DNA of 64,000 nucleotides from Gelidibacter salicanalis (GCF_007997285.1 NZ_VORX01000010.1:40179-104178); one strand, 5' to 3'; positions 8,053 through 16,898 are shown, counted from the stretch's first letter. Made by a program: numbers and translations. Notes: generated by a model from the letters alone, not told the origin.

Positions 8053-8991
8053 ATGAATACACAAACGCTGATTGCTACAAGAGAACGGATTTCACCTTAC
8101 ATTCATAATACGCCCATTTTTACGTCCCATTTATTGGACGACATGATTGGGTCAAAACTATTCTTCAAATGTGAAAACTTCCAGAAAATGGGAGCATTTA
8201 AAATGCGTGGTGCCATCAATGCTATTTTACAGCTAAGCGAAGCGCAACAGCAACGTGGTGTGGTAACCCATTCCTCAGGAAACTTTGCCCAAGCATTATC
8301 CTTGGCTGCAAAAAACTTAAAGGTGCCTGCTTACATCGTTATGCCCAAGAATGCTCCTAAAGTGAAAAAAGATGCTGTTATGGGCTACGGTGGCAGGATT
8401 ACAGTGTGCGAATCGACACTTTTGGCGAGGGAAGTGGCGGCTGAAAAAATTGTGACAGATAAAGGCGCCACCTTTATTCATCCATCCAACGACCTCAATG
8501 TTATTTTAGGCAACGCAACTGCAGGCATGGAACTTTTGCAGGCCCATTCAGATCTTAATGCCATTGTTACTCCAGTAGGTGGGGGCGGTTTAATTGCCGG
8601 CACCGCTTTAGCTGCACATTATTTTGGAAGTCATTGTAAGACGATCGGGGGAGAACCGCAAATAGTGAATGATGCTTATAGATCATTGCAAAGCGGACAA
8701 ATAGAAACTAATACGACAGTTCATACTATTGCAGACGGACTACGCACGCACTTGGGAGATATTAATTTTCCAATTATCAAACAACATGTTGATCACATTA
8801 TCTGCGTGGAAGAAGATGAGATTGTAAAGGCTTTGAAATTATTGTGGGAACGGTTAAAAATCGTGGTGGAGCCTTCAAGTGCCGTAGCATTTGCGGCAGT
8901 TTTAAAAAATAAATCCTATTTTAAAGACCAATCTGTAGGCATTATATTATCAGGTGGAAATGTAGACCTCGAAACTATTAAATTTTCTTAG
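8053..8991 (+). CDS. PLP-dependent serine/threonine dehydratase (or serine racemase type)
   Basis: A 312-residue fold-type II PLP enzyme, without the C-terminal ACT regulatory domain of biosynthetic IlvA, so of the catabolic or serine-racemase-like type. The PLP lysine is Lys50 in MGAFKMRGA; the substrate loop is SSGNFAQALS; the phosphate-binding tetraglycine loop is VGGGGLIAG; the C-terminal pyridine-binding stretch is LSGGNVD. The reaction expected is deamination of L-serine or L-threonine to the 2-oxo acid, with possible racemase or hydroxyaspartate ammonia-lyase activity. It is co-directional with the EamA transporter and ends at a terminator. Confidence 0.9.
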   Translation: MNTQTLIATRERISPYIHNTPIFTSHLLDDMIGSKLFFKCENFQKMGAFKMRGAINAILQLSEAQQQRGVVTHSSGNFAQALSLAAKNLKVPAYIVMPKNAPKVKKDAVMGYGGRITVCESTLLAREVAAEKIVTDKGATFIHPSNDLNVILGNATAGMELLQAHSDLNAIVTPVGGGGLIAGTALAAHYFGSHCKTIGGEPQIVNDAYRSLQSGQIETNTTVHTIADGLRTHLGDINFPIIKQHVDHIICVEEDEIVKALKLLWERLKIVVEPSSAVAFAAVLKNKSYFKDQSVGIILSGGNVDLETIKFS

Positions 8992-9035
8992 ATAGTTTAT
9001 TACATATTCAAAAGCTTCTGATTTTTTAGACATAA

Positions 9036-9060
9036 AAAAACCCACTCTAAGTGGGTTTTT
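9036..9060. terminator. Bidirectional terminator between convergent genes
   Basis: Perfect 10-bp stem AAAAACCCAC / GTGGGTTTTT with a 5-base loop. It gives a U-tract on both strands and serves the dehydratase gene (plus) and the small membrane protein gene (minus). Confidence 0.88.
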
Positions 9061-9075
9061 CCATGTTTATGCAAT

Positions 9076-9411
9076 TTAGTAGTTGCTCTTATTTGCTAAA
9101 TGAGATGCATCGGTTTTTACATTATTTGCAATGTCTGACGCATCATTCTTCACATTGTTTGCTATATGTGAAGCTTCGGTTTTAACATCTTTTCCAACCT
9201 CTTTGGCGGAATTTTTCAATTCGTCAAAAGATGATTTTACTGAAGACTCAACTTCAGTATATCGGTCTTTAACTTTTTGACCTACTTCATTAACTTTAGA
9301 GTGTAATTCATTCTTTTTTTCAGGAGATAGATTTTTATATGTCCACCAGGCGAAAACACCTGCTCCAAGTCCTAATAAAGCCAAAAGACCTTTTCCTTGT
9401 TGATTTTTCAT
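9076..9411 (-). CDS. YtxH-like small membrane protein with 11-residue LEA-type repeats
   Basis: A 111-residue protein. Residues 8-22 form one Gly/Ala/Leu membrane segment, then a short NLSPEKKNEL link leads into a long amphipathic helix. The C-terminus has three tandem 11-residue repeats at about 76-86, 87-97 and 98-108 (VKTEASHIANN, VKNDASDIANN, VKTDASHLANK). Such 11-mers are typical of LEA and apolipoprotein-like helices that bind membranes or protect from desiccation. The general layout is that of YtxH-domain stress proteins. Function is inferred only from layout. Its stop lies just beyond a bidirectional terminator. Confidence 0.7.
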   Translation of the reverse strand: MKNQQGKGLLALLGLGAGVFAWWTYKNLSPEKKNELHSKVNEVGQKVKDRYTEVESSVKSSFDELKNSAKEVGKDVKTEASHIANNVKNDASDIANNVKTDASHLANKSNY

Positions 9412-9652
9412 GATTTAAGTTTTTAGTTTGATTCTGTTCATTAAAGATAATAAAATTTTAATTCATATGGAAAAATTCCATCTGGATTGTGATTCCTTTA
9501 ATATATTTTTAAGATAAATTTAAGAGAATAATATATCGCAGTAGTTCATAAAGACAGAATCTGCAATAGGATATGTTAAAATTATAAAAAATTAAGAATT
9601 TGAATCATGAAAATAGTAAATTATACTAAATTTCCATTAAATATATGACACT

Positions 9653-10018
9653 ATGAAAACTTTAATAACAATATTAGTGCTTTTTGTTTCTACTAACATT
9701 TTTTCGCAAATACCAGATGGGGTTGATCCAATACGTATAAAGCATGAGGCAGATAGGATTACTAATGCCTATGATAAGCATTTAGGTCTTACTTCTATAC
9801 AGTTTCCCTTGTTTAAAAATAAAGTTGCTGACTATTTACAATTGAGTGAGAAAATAAAAGAGAAAAATGAGGGTCGGGCTGAACTAGATGCTTTGGTTGA
9901 AATGCAAGCAAACGAATCTTTAGCTATGGGTGATATTTTGACCCGATTGCAATACAAGAAATACAAACGCGTGAAAAGGGAAATTCAACCATTAAAAACA
10001 GTGGATACCTTAGAGTGA
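9653..10018 (+). CDS. Small secreted protein of unknown function
   Basis: A 121-residue protein with a clear signal peptide (MKTLITILVLFVSTNIFSQ, cleavage near residue 19) and a mature part rich in Lys and Glu that is predicted mostly helical. No cysteine or recognised catalytic motif is visible. The mature protein looks like the small periplasmic helical proteins common in flavobacteria, where leucine/lysine helices follow an LTSIQ-type segment. It stands alone, convergent with the SdiA-regulated-type gene. The upstream 240 bases are very AT-rich with no clear promoter match. Confidence 0.65.
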   Translation: MKTLITILVLFVSTNIFSQIPDGVDPIRIKHEADRITNAYDKHLGLTSIQFPLFKNKVADYLQLSEKIKEKNEGRAELDALVEMQANESLAMGDILTRLQYKKYKRVKREIQPLKTVDTLE

Positions 10019-10055
10019 AATACTTTAATTGTTTATGGACGACATTAAATTAAAT

Positions 10056-10922
10056 TTATTGAACAAGTAACTCTACTCGGTTAATTGTTGCCGATCCACT
10101 GGCAGCTTCATTAGAAATATACAGATCACCGTCAGCACTAAAGGTTATCCCTTCAGGTTGCGGAAAACTAATTTCATCTAATTTATGCACTGCTTTCAAC
10201 GCGCCTTCTGAATTCATAATCAATAATTTCGGATTTTTACCTTCCAAGATGTAGAGGTCTTTGGTTTTGGGATGTACAGCCACTTCCGAAGGACTAAAAG
10301 TTTTGTGGAGCTTTTTATTTTTATAAGGTTTTAAAACTGATGACGTCATGTCAATTTTATAAGTCGGAGTCTTTCTATTAACTTTTTTTGAAGTCAGATC
10401 AATTTTGTAAATTCCCTTGTAGGCCTCCTCGGTATCTTTATCTTTTGGGATGGTGAGTAGCGCAGCATCTTTTGTAGAATAAGTTAAGGATTCCAAATTA
10501 TTGGATGACTTAAAATCGGTTTGATGTGAACTAACGACCTTGTTAGCGTCCTTCCAATTTTTGATTTCATAAAGTAAGCCGTCACTTTGCATCACATACA
10601 AATCATTTTTATGAAGGGCAATCCCTTCATAATCACCATTACCGGCAAAAGGAAGTTCTTTTGTAATTTTCTTCTCATCCAAATTATAGATGTATACAAT
10701 GCCATCTTCATCCTGTATACAGGCTAAGGTTTGACTGTCTAACCAAACGATACCGCTAATTTCATCAAGTTCTGGGGGGAGTTCCCATGTTTCTGAAATG
10801 GTGTAATTATCACTGCCTTCCGTTAGCTCAGCATTTGCCTTGTTGACCTTGGCGAATCCCACAACAGCTATACCAATTAATAAAGCGATGAATAGTCCTA
10901 TAAAAATGGTTGATTTTTTCAT
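10056..10922 (-). CDS. SdiA-regulated/YjiK-type beta-propeller protein
   Basis: A 288-residue protein with an N-terminal membrane anchor or signal (residues 5-24, FIGLFIALLIGIAVVGFA) and a periplasmic beta-propeller-like domain. Repeating blades are visible as ELDEISGIVW, YEGIALHKNDLYV, LESLTYSTKDAALL, SEVAVHPKTKDLYI and PQPEGITFSADGDLYIS. This pattern is that of the SdiA-regulated (YjiK) family, related to phytase-like esterase propellers; the biochemical role of the family is not established. It lies downstream of the two-component genes on the same strand, 85 bases after the kinase stop, and could be cotranscribed with them. Confidence 0.8.
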   Translation of the reverse strand: MKKSTIFIGLFIALLIGIAVVGFAKVNKANAELTEGSDNYTISETWELPPELDEISGIVWLDSQTLACIQDEDGIVYIYNLDEKKITKELPFAGNGDYEGIALHKNDLYVMQSDGLLYEIKNWKDANKVVSSHQTDFKSSNNLESLTYSTKDAALLTIPKDKDTEEAYKGIYKIDLTSKKVNRKTPTYKIDMTSSVLKPYKNKKLHKTFSPSEVAVHPKTKDLYILEGKNPKLLIMNSEGALKAVHKLDEISFPQPEGITFSADGDLYISNEAASGSATINRVELLVQ

Positions 10923-11007
10923 GATAAGTATTTATTATTTCAAAAGTCATGTTTAAAACTGAAAACAATTAGGAATAGGAGACCAGTGTGTATTATTTAA
11001 TACTAAT

Positions 11008-12282
11008 TTAACGTCCGTCGGGAAAACTCAAAGTGAAATTATGTTGTGTAGTAAATTCATAGTTCCATTCGATAGAATATTTCTCAGTGATAGCTTTCGC
11101 AATTGCTAACCCTAGTCCGGTCGATTTTTTATCACTGCTCAATTTCTTGAATCGAGAAAATACGTAATGGGCATTTAATGGTTCTGCCGCTCCATAATTC
11201 TGCACCTTGATCAAATTTCTAGCGATGACAATGTGCACCGTATTATGTTGCTGTCCGTGTACAATAGCGTTTTTTATCAAATTGGTCAACAAAATAATGG
11301 CCAAATCTTTATTCATCTGAAAATTAAGCTGTTCTTTGGCATCAATAGTTAAACGAATGTGTTTATGGGACGCTAAATCCTCAAAATCTTGAGTAATGGA
11401 AGAAATGAGTAGGTTAAAATCGATATCTTCTTCGTCAGTAAACTGTCTATTTTCGATTTTTGATAGGAGCAATAAAGATTTGTTAAGTCGAGTCAAACGG
11501 CCTAAATTATCTAAAATAGAGGCCATGGTTTTCAGTTCATCTTCAGACAAGGTTGTGTTTTCTAAAAATAATTCAAGTTTATTAATACTTATGGCTAATG
11601 GTGTTTGAAGTTCATGAGACGCATTTTCGATAAAATGCTGTTGCTCTAAATAGCGTGCCCTACTTTGTTCAACCATAGTTGTGATGGAAGCGTTAAGCAA
11701 TTTAAACTCATCAATAGATGTGTCTTTTGTTGTAATCTGATGATTTTTTTCAATTCTGAAATTCGGTAATTGTGATACAAGACTATGAAATGGTTTCCAA
11801 ATCTTTTTGAGCATCAGATTGTTCAAAATGACAATTGAAATCATGAGTAATATATAGAGTACGATAAGATAGGTGATGAGATCTTGAATCAAATCGTCCT
11901 CTTCAACCATAGAGGTGATAAATTTGACCTTGTAATAACTGTCGTTGTAAGCAATTTTAGTTTCATAAACTCGCACAGGTTCATAATCCTTTTCATTTAG
12001 CATAAACATTAAGGTATCAGAATACCGTTCTGTAAATTTATCATGATATGTTTTAGATACAGGAGTAATGCTATGGCTCCACAGTTCTAAGTCCTTATGT
12101 TCTAAAATTTCTGGATTTGTGGGTAAACGTTGTAATAATAGTACTTTTTGATTTTCCAAACCATCGTCAAGACTGTCATAAATTTCGTCCAGCATAGCAT
12201 AATAAAAGATGAATGCCCAAATGGTAATGAGAGGCACCAAGATAATAGCGAGATATTTAGAGGTATGGTTTAATAATTTCAT
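11008..12282 (-). CDS. Sensor histidine kinase
   Basis: A 424-residue membrane sensor kinase. TM1 is about residues 10-28 and TM2 about 136-156, with a periplasmic sensor loop between them. The DHp domain has the phospho-acceptor His223 in ENASHELQTPLA. The ATPase domain has the N box (LIKNAIVHG), a variant G1 region (VQNYGAAEP) and the G2 box STGLGLAIAKAI. The layout fits the class that senses envelope or metal stress. It directly abuts its response regulator gene: regulator ends at 12283, kinase begins at 12282. The divergent PepSY-like gene is a possible target. The signal is unknown. Confidence 0.92.
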   Translation of the reverse strand: MKLLNHTSKYLAIILVPLITIWAFIFYYAMLDEIYDSLDDGLENQKVLLLQRLPTNPEILEHKDLELWSHSITPVSKTYHDKFTERYSDTLMFMLNEKDYEPVRVYETKIAYNDSYYKVKFITSMVEEDDLIQDLITYLIVLYILLMISIVILNNLMLKKIWKPFHSLVSQLPNFRIEKNHQITTKDTSIDEFKLLNASITTMVEQSRARYLEQQHFIENASHELQTPLAISINKLELFLENTTLSEDELKTMASILDNLGRLTRLNKSLLLLSKIENRQFTDEEDIDFNLLISSITQDFEDLASHKHIRLTIDAKEQLNFQMNKDLAIILLTNLIKNAIVHGQQHNTVHIVIARNLIKVQNYGAAEPLNAHYVFSRFKKLSSDKKSTGLGLAIAKAITEKYSIEWNYEFTTQHNFTLSFPDGR

Positions 12283-12954
12283 TTAAACCAGTTCTAGTTT
12301 GTAACCAACGCCATACACCGCTTCGATTGTGAGAGTAGCATGTTCTAATTTTTTTCGCAGGTTTTTTATTTGAGAATAGATGAAGTCAAAGCTATCGGCC
12401 TGGTCAATATGATCTCCCCAAACGTGTTCGGCTAAGGCAGACTTGGTGACCAATCGTTTTTTGTTGGTAATGAGATACATTAAAATATCATATTCCTTCC
12501 GGTTCAGCGCCACCGATAAATCATCAATCTTTACGTCCCGACTTTCCGGCGATATCACCAGGTTACCCAATTTGATTTGTTGATTGCCTTCAAAATGCCG
12601 ACGTCTCAAAACTGCCTTTACTCGGGCGTGCAATTCGGCCATGTGGAAAGGTTTTGGCAAATAATCATCGGCCCCTAAATTTAAGCCTTCTAAGCGATCA
12701 TCCAAGGAATCTTTTGCCGACACAATAATAACACCTTCATCCTTTCCGGAAGATTTTAATTCTTTTAAAAGTTCTAAACCGTTGCCGTCTGGCAAGGATA
12801 TATCCAACAGAATACAATCATAATCATAAACGCCTATTTTGTATAGCGCAGTTTTATAATCTGAAGCTGTTTCTACTATATAGCGCTGACGTTCTAGAGT
12901 CTGTGTCATATTCTCCAACATCTCGGGTTCATCTTCTATAATCAACAATTTCAT
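12283..12954 (-). CDS. OmpR/PhoB-type response regulator
   Basis: A 223-residue response regulator. The receiver domain has acidic residues in IIEDEPE, the phospho-acceptor Asp51 in ILLDISLPDGNG and Lys at LPKPF. The C-terminal winged helix ends in the DNA-recognition and wing region (QADSFDFIYSQIKNLRKKL and VYGVGYKL). It is the first gene of the pair with the kinase, which begins on the next base. The 200-base divergent gap to the PepSY-like gene probably carries its operator. Partner assignment is safe from adjacency; targets are inference. Confidence 0.94.
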   Translation of the reverse strand: MKLLIIEDEPEMLENMTQTLERQRYIVETASDYKTALYKIGVYDYDCILLDISLPDGNGLELLKELKSSGKDEGVIIVSAKDSLDDRLEGLNLGADDYLPKPFHMAELHARVKAVLRRRHFEGNQQIKLGNLVISPESRDVKIDDLSVALNRKEYDILMYLITNKKRLVTKSALAEHVWGDHIDQADSFDFIYSQIKNLRKKLEHATLTIEAVYGVGYKLELV

Positions 12955-13105
12955 CTTGGTATTTTAAATGGTTTAGGCAATTGTACAGTCTAAATCTATA
13001 ATCATTTAGGAATTCATCTAAATTAATTAAAATGGATGGCTATTAATTTTAATCATCCTTTTATTTTGACAAAAGCTTAACATTTTAGAAGTCAGCTTTC
13101 CTAAT

Positions 13106-13132
13106 TTGTTACAGTTTTCGCCCCTTACTTTG
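13106..13132 (+). promoter_or_regulatory. Possible promoter of the PepSY-like gene
   Basis: TTG at 13106-13108, then 16 bases, then TTACTTTG at 13125-13132. This is one mismatch from the flavobacterial -7 box TAnnTTTG, and 22 bases before the ATG at 13155. Spacing is slightly short, so this is tentative. Confidence 0.4.
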
Positions 13133-13154
13133 TTTCAAATTAAAAAATAATATT

Positions 13155-13601
13155 ATGAAAAATTTAAAAATAGCGACATTGGCTTTGTTTGCAACAGCAA
13201 CAACGGCAATGAATGCTCAAGATTTAAAAACTGAAGAAGTGCCAGCTAAAGTACGCACCACATTTACCACTGCCCACACCAATGCTCAAGATATTGAATG
13301 GGAAAAAAAGGGGGATCATTTTAAAGTTGAATTTGAAACCAATAAAATGGATCACGATATCTGGTATGACGCTGAAGGGACCGTTGTAAAATCGAAAATG
13401 GAAATTACAGAAAGTGAATTGCCAGCGGCGGTAGTTTCAGCGGTTAAAAAGGCATATGCGGACTATAAGATTGATTCTGTAGAAGTGCTTGAAATGAATG
13501 GCGCTAAAACCTATGAAGTAGAAATTGAAAAAGGATGGTTAAAAGAGCGTAAATTAATTATTGACGCTTCAGGAAAAGTGATCAGTGATATGGAAGATTA
13601 A
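13155..13601 (+). CDS. PepSY-like periplasmic protein
   Basis: A 148-residue secreted protein with a signal peptide ending near AMNAQ (about residue 21). The mature part holds two repeats of the PepSY-like fold seen in the BLIP-like family: first KVRTTFTTAHTNAQDIEWEKKG with FKVEFETNKMDHDIWYDAEG, then AAVVSAVKKAYADYKIDSVE with TYEVEIEKGW. Such proteins are often encoded beside two-component systems in Bacteroidota and may act as periplasmic modulators or reporters of the sensor. Here the gene is divergent from the OmpR-type regulator. It ends at a good terminator. Function beyond this is unknown. Confidence 0.85.
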   Translation: MKNLKIATLALFATATTAMNAQDLKTEEVPAKVRTTFTTAHTNAQDIEWEKKGDHFKVEFETNKMDHDIWYDAEGTVVKSKMEITESELPAAVVSAVKKAYADYKIDSVEVLEMNGAKTYEVEIEKGWLKERKLIIDASGKVISDMED

Positions 13602-13625
13602 TTTTATCATAGTGTACTGAGTAAG

Positions 13626-13656
13626 GGGATTGAGACTAGGTTTCAATCCCTTTTTT
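13626..13656 (+). terminator. Terminator of the PepSY-like gene
   Basis: Stem GGGATTGA / TCAATCCC followed by six T residues, 25 bases after the stop. It overlaps an alternative TTG start for the next reading frame, which argues that the next gene really begins at 13678. Confidence 0.75.
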
Positions 13657-13677
13657 AGGTTAAATTTAATAGTTATT

Positions 13678-14361
13678 ATGAGATCAATGAAATTGAGATT
13701 TCTATCAAAAATTTTACTAGTATTTTTAGCATCGATAAGTCAAGCGCAGAATGATTTTACTGGGTATTTTGAACCCGCTTTTGAACTGTCTCATCGTGTG
13801 AGTACGCGCTATAGTTATAGTTTTGCTATCGAAAATCGAAATGATATTTATAGGAATGACCGTGTAGAATATACTATGAAACAAATCGATCTATCCCATC
13901 TTTCTGAATACCAATGGCATCCTGAATTTACTGTAGGTTTAGGCGTACAATACCGCATTGAACACACTTTTGATAGGCATGAAGAAAACGAATTACGATT
14001 TCAGCAAAAATTGATCTACACGCCAGAAATCTCCCGTTTTAAAACAAAACACCGGGTACGTATGGAGCAACGACTTTATGCATCTGAAAATAAGCACCGG
14101 TTGAGATATCAGTTAGGTTACACCTTTCCATTACATGCAAATAATGCCAGAGAACCTTATGCAAAGGTTGATACCGAAAGTTTGTTGGAAATTGCAAAAA
14201 CCCAAAAACCTGAATTTGAGCAGCGCGTCGGTGTGGGATTGGGATGGTTGATGGGGCCTAAAACCACGCTGCAATTTAAAGTGGAATATCAGCTGGAGGA
14301 TTTTACCCAGCACCTGAGCCATGAAGTTTTTCTTTTGGCTGAAGTTGCTATTGCGTTATAG
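13678..14361 (+). CDS. DUF2490 outer-membrane beta-barrel-like protein
   Basis: A 227-residue secreted protein when started at ATG 13678; the upstream TTG at 13630 lies inside a terminator stem and is unlikely. A signal peptide ends near SQAQ. The mature part alternates polar and aromatic residues in short strands (RYSYSFAIENRNDIY, LSEYQWHPEFTVGLGVQYRIE, RFKTKHRVRMEQRLY, TTLQFKVEYQLEDF), the pattern of DUF2490 proteins, thought to be small outer-membrane barrels. A start at ATG 13687 is also possible. The gene is separated from the PepSY-like gene by its terminator, so it may need its own promoter. No biochemical function is known to me. Confidence 0.8.
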   Translation: MRSMKLRFLSKILLVFLASISQAQNDFTGYFEPAFELSHRVSTRYSYSFAIENRNDIYRNDRVEYTMKQIDLSHLSEYQWHPEFTVGLGVQYRIEHTFDRHEENELRFQQKLIYTPEISRFKTKHRVRMEQRLYASENKHRLRYQLGYTFPLHANNAREPYAKVDTESLLEIAKTQKPEFEQRVGVGLGWLMGPKTTLQFKVEYQLEDFTQHLSHEVFLLAEVAIAL

Positions 14362-14503
14362 AGAACTTTGGAGTGTAGTAACATCAACACCTTTATGATA
14401 ACAATGGCGCGACTCCGGTTGCTAATTAAGGTTTGGCTTCTTCTTTATCAAAATTAATAGGATTAGAGAGCGCCGTGACTAATAATACTCTAAAACGGAA
14501 TCA

Positions 14504-14662
14504 TTATGATTCCTGTTCAATGTTTTCTGAATTGTCACTTTTCTTACTGCTCATCATAAAATTAATTACAATGCCCACCAAAGCGATACAAACTATGGCA
14601 AAGATGATGATCATTATGACGCCATTGTTCCAATTGGCATCTAAAAGGATTGGTTGATACAT
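14504..14662 (-). CDS. Small single-pass membrane protein (52 residues)
   Basis: A minus-strand ATG at 14660-14662 opens a 52-residue frame ending in TAA at 14504-14506. It reads as a short polar N-terminus (MYQPILLDANWNNG), one strong hydrophobic helix of about 20 residues (VIMIIIFAIVCIALVGIVI), then a charged tail (SSKKSDNSENIEQES). That layout, and its fit in a gap with no other good frame, suggest a real gene. An overlapping plus-strand frame (14433-14657) looks like its shadow. GGAATCAT/ATGATTCC follows at the stop as a small hairpin. No function is known; coding status is inferred. Confidence 0.6.
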   Translation of the reverse strand: MYQPILLDANWNNGVIMIIIFAIVCIALVGIVINFMMSSKKSDNSENIEQES

Positions 14663-14807
14663 TTTTTCTTGTTTTGATTGTTTAGATAAAATTAGCCTTT
14701 TACGGACATAGAAAAAATGATTTATGTCAGTAAAAGCAATAATCCATTATTTAGATGCGTAACATCTTCAAAATATGACTACCTCAACATTAATATAAGT
14801 CTGAATT

Positions 14808-14839
14808 TTGTTTTAAGATGCGGAAATTGCATAATTTTG
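14808..14839 (+). promoter_or_regulatory. Flavobacterial-type promoter
   Basis: TTG at 14808-14810, 21 bases, then TAATTTTG at 14832-14839 (exact TAnnTTTG), 22 bases before the ATG at 14862. Confidence 0.6.
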
Positions 14840-14861
14840 CAACGCCTTAAAACACAGAAAA

Positions 14862-15233
14862 ATGAAGCCATATATTGTACTGATCCTTTTGTTATTTTCT
14901 ATAGGATCAGTAGCACAAATTGATTACAAAAGACAGTTTGATAGTTTAACCACAGTGCACAAAGTTTGTAAAATTGAAAGCACCATCAGAAATCACCGAG
15001 TAAAGCTTGATCAGTTGAAAAAAGAGAAGAAACGGCTAAATGCACAATTGAGTGAATTGCAAAGCTTTAAATTGGGTCGTACCGATGCCGAAAAAGAAGA
15101 ACAGATTTTAGAAGTTACTGCACTTTTAGAGACCAATGCGGCTGCACTGACCAATGCTACCGTTCAATTGACCACTTTAATTACAGAATTGGTGATTGCA
15201 AGTGACGAAGTCAAAGAGTTACAGCATAAATAG
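14862..15233 (+). CDS. Small secreted coiled-coil protein
   Basis: A 123-residue protein with a signal peptide (MKPYIVLILLLFSIGSVAQ) and a mature part that is almost entirely one heptad-rich helix or two hairpinned helices (HRVKLDQLKKEKKRLNAQLSELQSF, then EEQILEVTALLETNAAALTNATVQLTTLITELV). One cysteine (KVCKIES) lies just after the signal. No named family recognised. A periplasmic coiled coil could form a scaffold or adaptor; this is only inference. Its promoter is a good match to the group consensus. Confidence 0.65.
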   Translation: MKPYIVLILLLFSIGSVAQIDYKRQFDSLTTVHKVCKIESTIRNHRVKLDQLKKEKKRLNAQLSELQSFKLGRTDAEKEEQILEVTALLETNAAALTNATVQLTTLITELVIASDEVKELQHK

Positions 15234-15287
15234 TTTTGATATTTAAAAACGGGAATGTAGACTTACTCTCCCGTTTTACTATTGTAA

Positions 15288-15512
15288 TTATACCTTTTTT
15301 GGGGGTAGGGCAAATGCAACTGCATCATGCTCAAAATGGTTTCGGTGAGACCCATCGCAAAAAGGTTTGTTTGAGGATAATCCACATCTGCAGAGCGATA
15401 CAACATCGCGCCCACCAAGGTCGTAGGCATTGCCATCTTTATCGACAATTTCAAAATCGCCTTCAATTCGTAAAGACCCGTTGTTATTTACTTTTAAGAT
15501 TGTTTTGCTCAT
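15288..15512 (-). CDS. CDGSH iron-sulfur domain protein
   Basis: A 74-residue protein with the complete CDGSH signature: Cys41, Cys43, Cys52 and His56 in CRCGLSSNKPFCDGSH, which bind a [2Fe-2S] cluster with the unusual three-Cys/one-His ligation. An N-terminal Ile/Val-rich strand part (TILKVNNNGSLRIEGDFEIVD) precedes it, typical of bacterial single-domain members. There is no membrane segment, so it is a soluble protein for electron transfer or cluster handling. It is convergent with the coiled-coil protein gene. Family is certain; cellular role is not known. Confidence 0.93.
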   Translation of the reverse strand: MSKTILKVNNNGSLRIEGDFEIVDKDGNAYDLGGRDVVSLCRCGLSSNKPFCDGSHRNHFEHDAVAFALPPKKV

Positions 15513-15787
15513 AATATTAAAATTTAAGAAGTTTAGTTTTTAATTGAAGTCTGCTAATTTAATCTAAGTTTTTCAATTCCTCTAGCTTTCCTTTTTTTAT
15601 ACGGATCGCAATCTGGAGATCCGCTCTCGTTTAGTATACTACCGTATGTACTGCTTTACTTACTGAACCATCGCGTTCAAAACTTTAGGATTAACAAAGC
15701 CCTAACAGAAACACTGAGTTTATTGCCGTAATTTAGTGTTTTGGGCAAATTTCAGCCTTCCAATCCAAAATACAACTATTTATATAC

Positions 15788-16801
15788 ATGAAATCTTCAC
15801 ATACTGCATATTCAATATTAGACTTAGCCCTAGTTTCAGAAGGCCACAGTCTTAAACAGACATTTAATAATTCTTTGGCCTTGGCGCAAAACGCGGAGCA
15901 ATTTGGCTACACCCGCTTCTGGTTGGCTGAGCATCATAATGCGGTCAATATTGGGAGTAGCGCAACCTCTGTGCTTATAGGCTATGTGGCAGAAGGCACA
16001 AAAACCTTGCGCATCGGTTCAGGTGGGATTATGTTACCCAACCATTCGCCCTTAATTGTAGCGGAACAGTTTGGAACTTTAGGAGCATTATATCCTAACC
16101 GTATCGATTTAGGATTGGGACGTGCACCGGGTACTGATCGAGAAACAGCCCAGGCTATTCGCTCTGATTTTATGCAAGCGGCCCATAAATTTCCTGAAGA
16201 TTTGGAAGCCATTCAACAATATTTTTCATTGGATAATGCCGAATCTAAAATTAGGGCTACCGTGGCAGAAGGCGTGGAGGTGCCCATTTATATTTTAGGA
16301 TCTAGCACCGATAGCGCCCACTTGGCGGCTCGAAAAGGCTTGCCTTACGCGTTTGCCAGTCATTTTGCCACCAGACATTTAGAAGAAGCATTAGAAATTT
16401 ATCGAAAGGAATTCCAACCTTCAGCAGTGTTATCCCAACCTTACGTTATGGCAGGAGTCAACATTATTATAGGAGAAACCGATAATGAAGCCGAAAGTTT
16501 CGCGACGTCGTTGATCAGAATGTTCCTCGGTATTTTTACGGGCAAGCGCGACTATATGCAGCCACCAACGGCAATGACTCAAGAATACCGTGAAATTATG
16601 GAACATCCACAGGTGCACCAAATGCTTAAATATTCATTTATCGGGAGTAAAGCAACGGTAAAATCACAAATCAAGTCTTTTTTAGAAACCAATCCTGTTG
16701 AAGAGCTTATTGCGGTAACCAATATCTATGATATACAGGATCGAATTCGTTCATATGAATTGTTTGCGGAAGTTATGGAAGAGTTGAAGAAGGAAATTTA
16801 G
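15788..16801 (+). CDS. LLM-class flavin-dependent oxidoreductase
   Basis: A 337-residue luciferase-like monooxygenase with the TIM-barrel fold that uses reduced flavin. Marks are FWLAEHHNAVNIGSSATSVLIGYVA near the N-terminus, LRIGSGGIMLPNHSPLIVAEQFGTL, the LGLGRAPGTDRETAQAIR stretch, and ILGSSTDSAHLAARKGLPYAFA. These place it in the YhbW/MsnO8-like branch, whose natural substrates are mostly unknown. It stands first of three plus-strand genes with a peroxiredoxin-like and a CIA30 protein, but gaps of 97 and 50 bases make an operon only possible. There is no sign of true luciferase partners (luxB). Confidence 0.9.
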   Translation: MKSSHTAYSILDLALVSEGHSLKQTFNNSLALAQNAEQFGYTRFWLAEHHNAVNIGSSATSVLIGYVAEGTKTLRIGSGGIMLPNHSPLIVAEQFGTLGALYPNRIDLGLGRAPGTDRETAQAIRSDFMQAAHKFPEDLEAIQQYFSLDNAESKIRATVAEGVEVPIYILGSSTDSAHLAARKGLPYAFASHFATRHLEEALEIYRKEFQPSAVLSQPYVMAGVNIIIGETDNEAESFATSLIRMFLGIFTGKRDYMQPPTAMTQEYREIMEHPQVHQMLKYSFIGSKATVKSQIKSFLETNPVEELIAVTNIYDIQDRIRSYELFAEVMEELKKEI

Positions 16802-16898
16802 ATTGATAACATCTCTTTTTTTATTTGGGCTAATATAGTTTCAGATAGCAGTAAGAAAATAGCGAAATGTAAAGCATCTTTAAGATCTAAATTTATAT

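Noticed and set aside
13630..13677. TTG start of the DUF2490 frame
   Set aside because: Sits inside the terminator stem of the preceding gene, and gives no signal peptide at the right place.
14433..14657. Plus-strand 74-residue frame
   Set aside because: Composition (ILIMTMA-rich) looks like the antisense of the 52-residue membrane protein.
15236..15514. Plus-strand 92-residue frame
   Set aside because: Antisense to the clear CDGSH protein gene.
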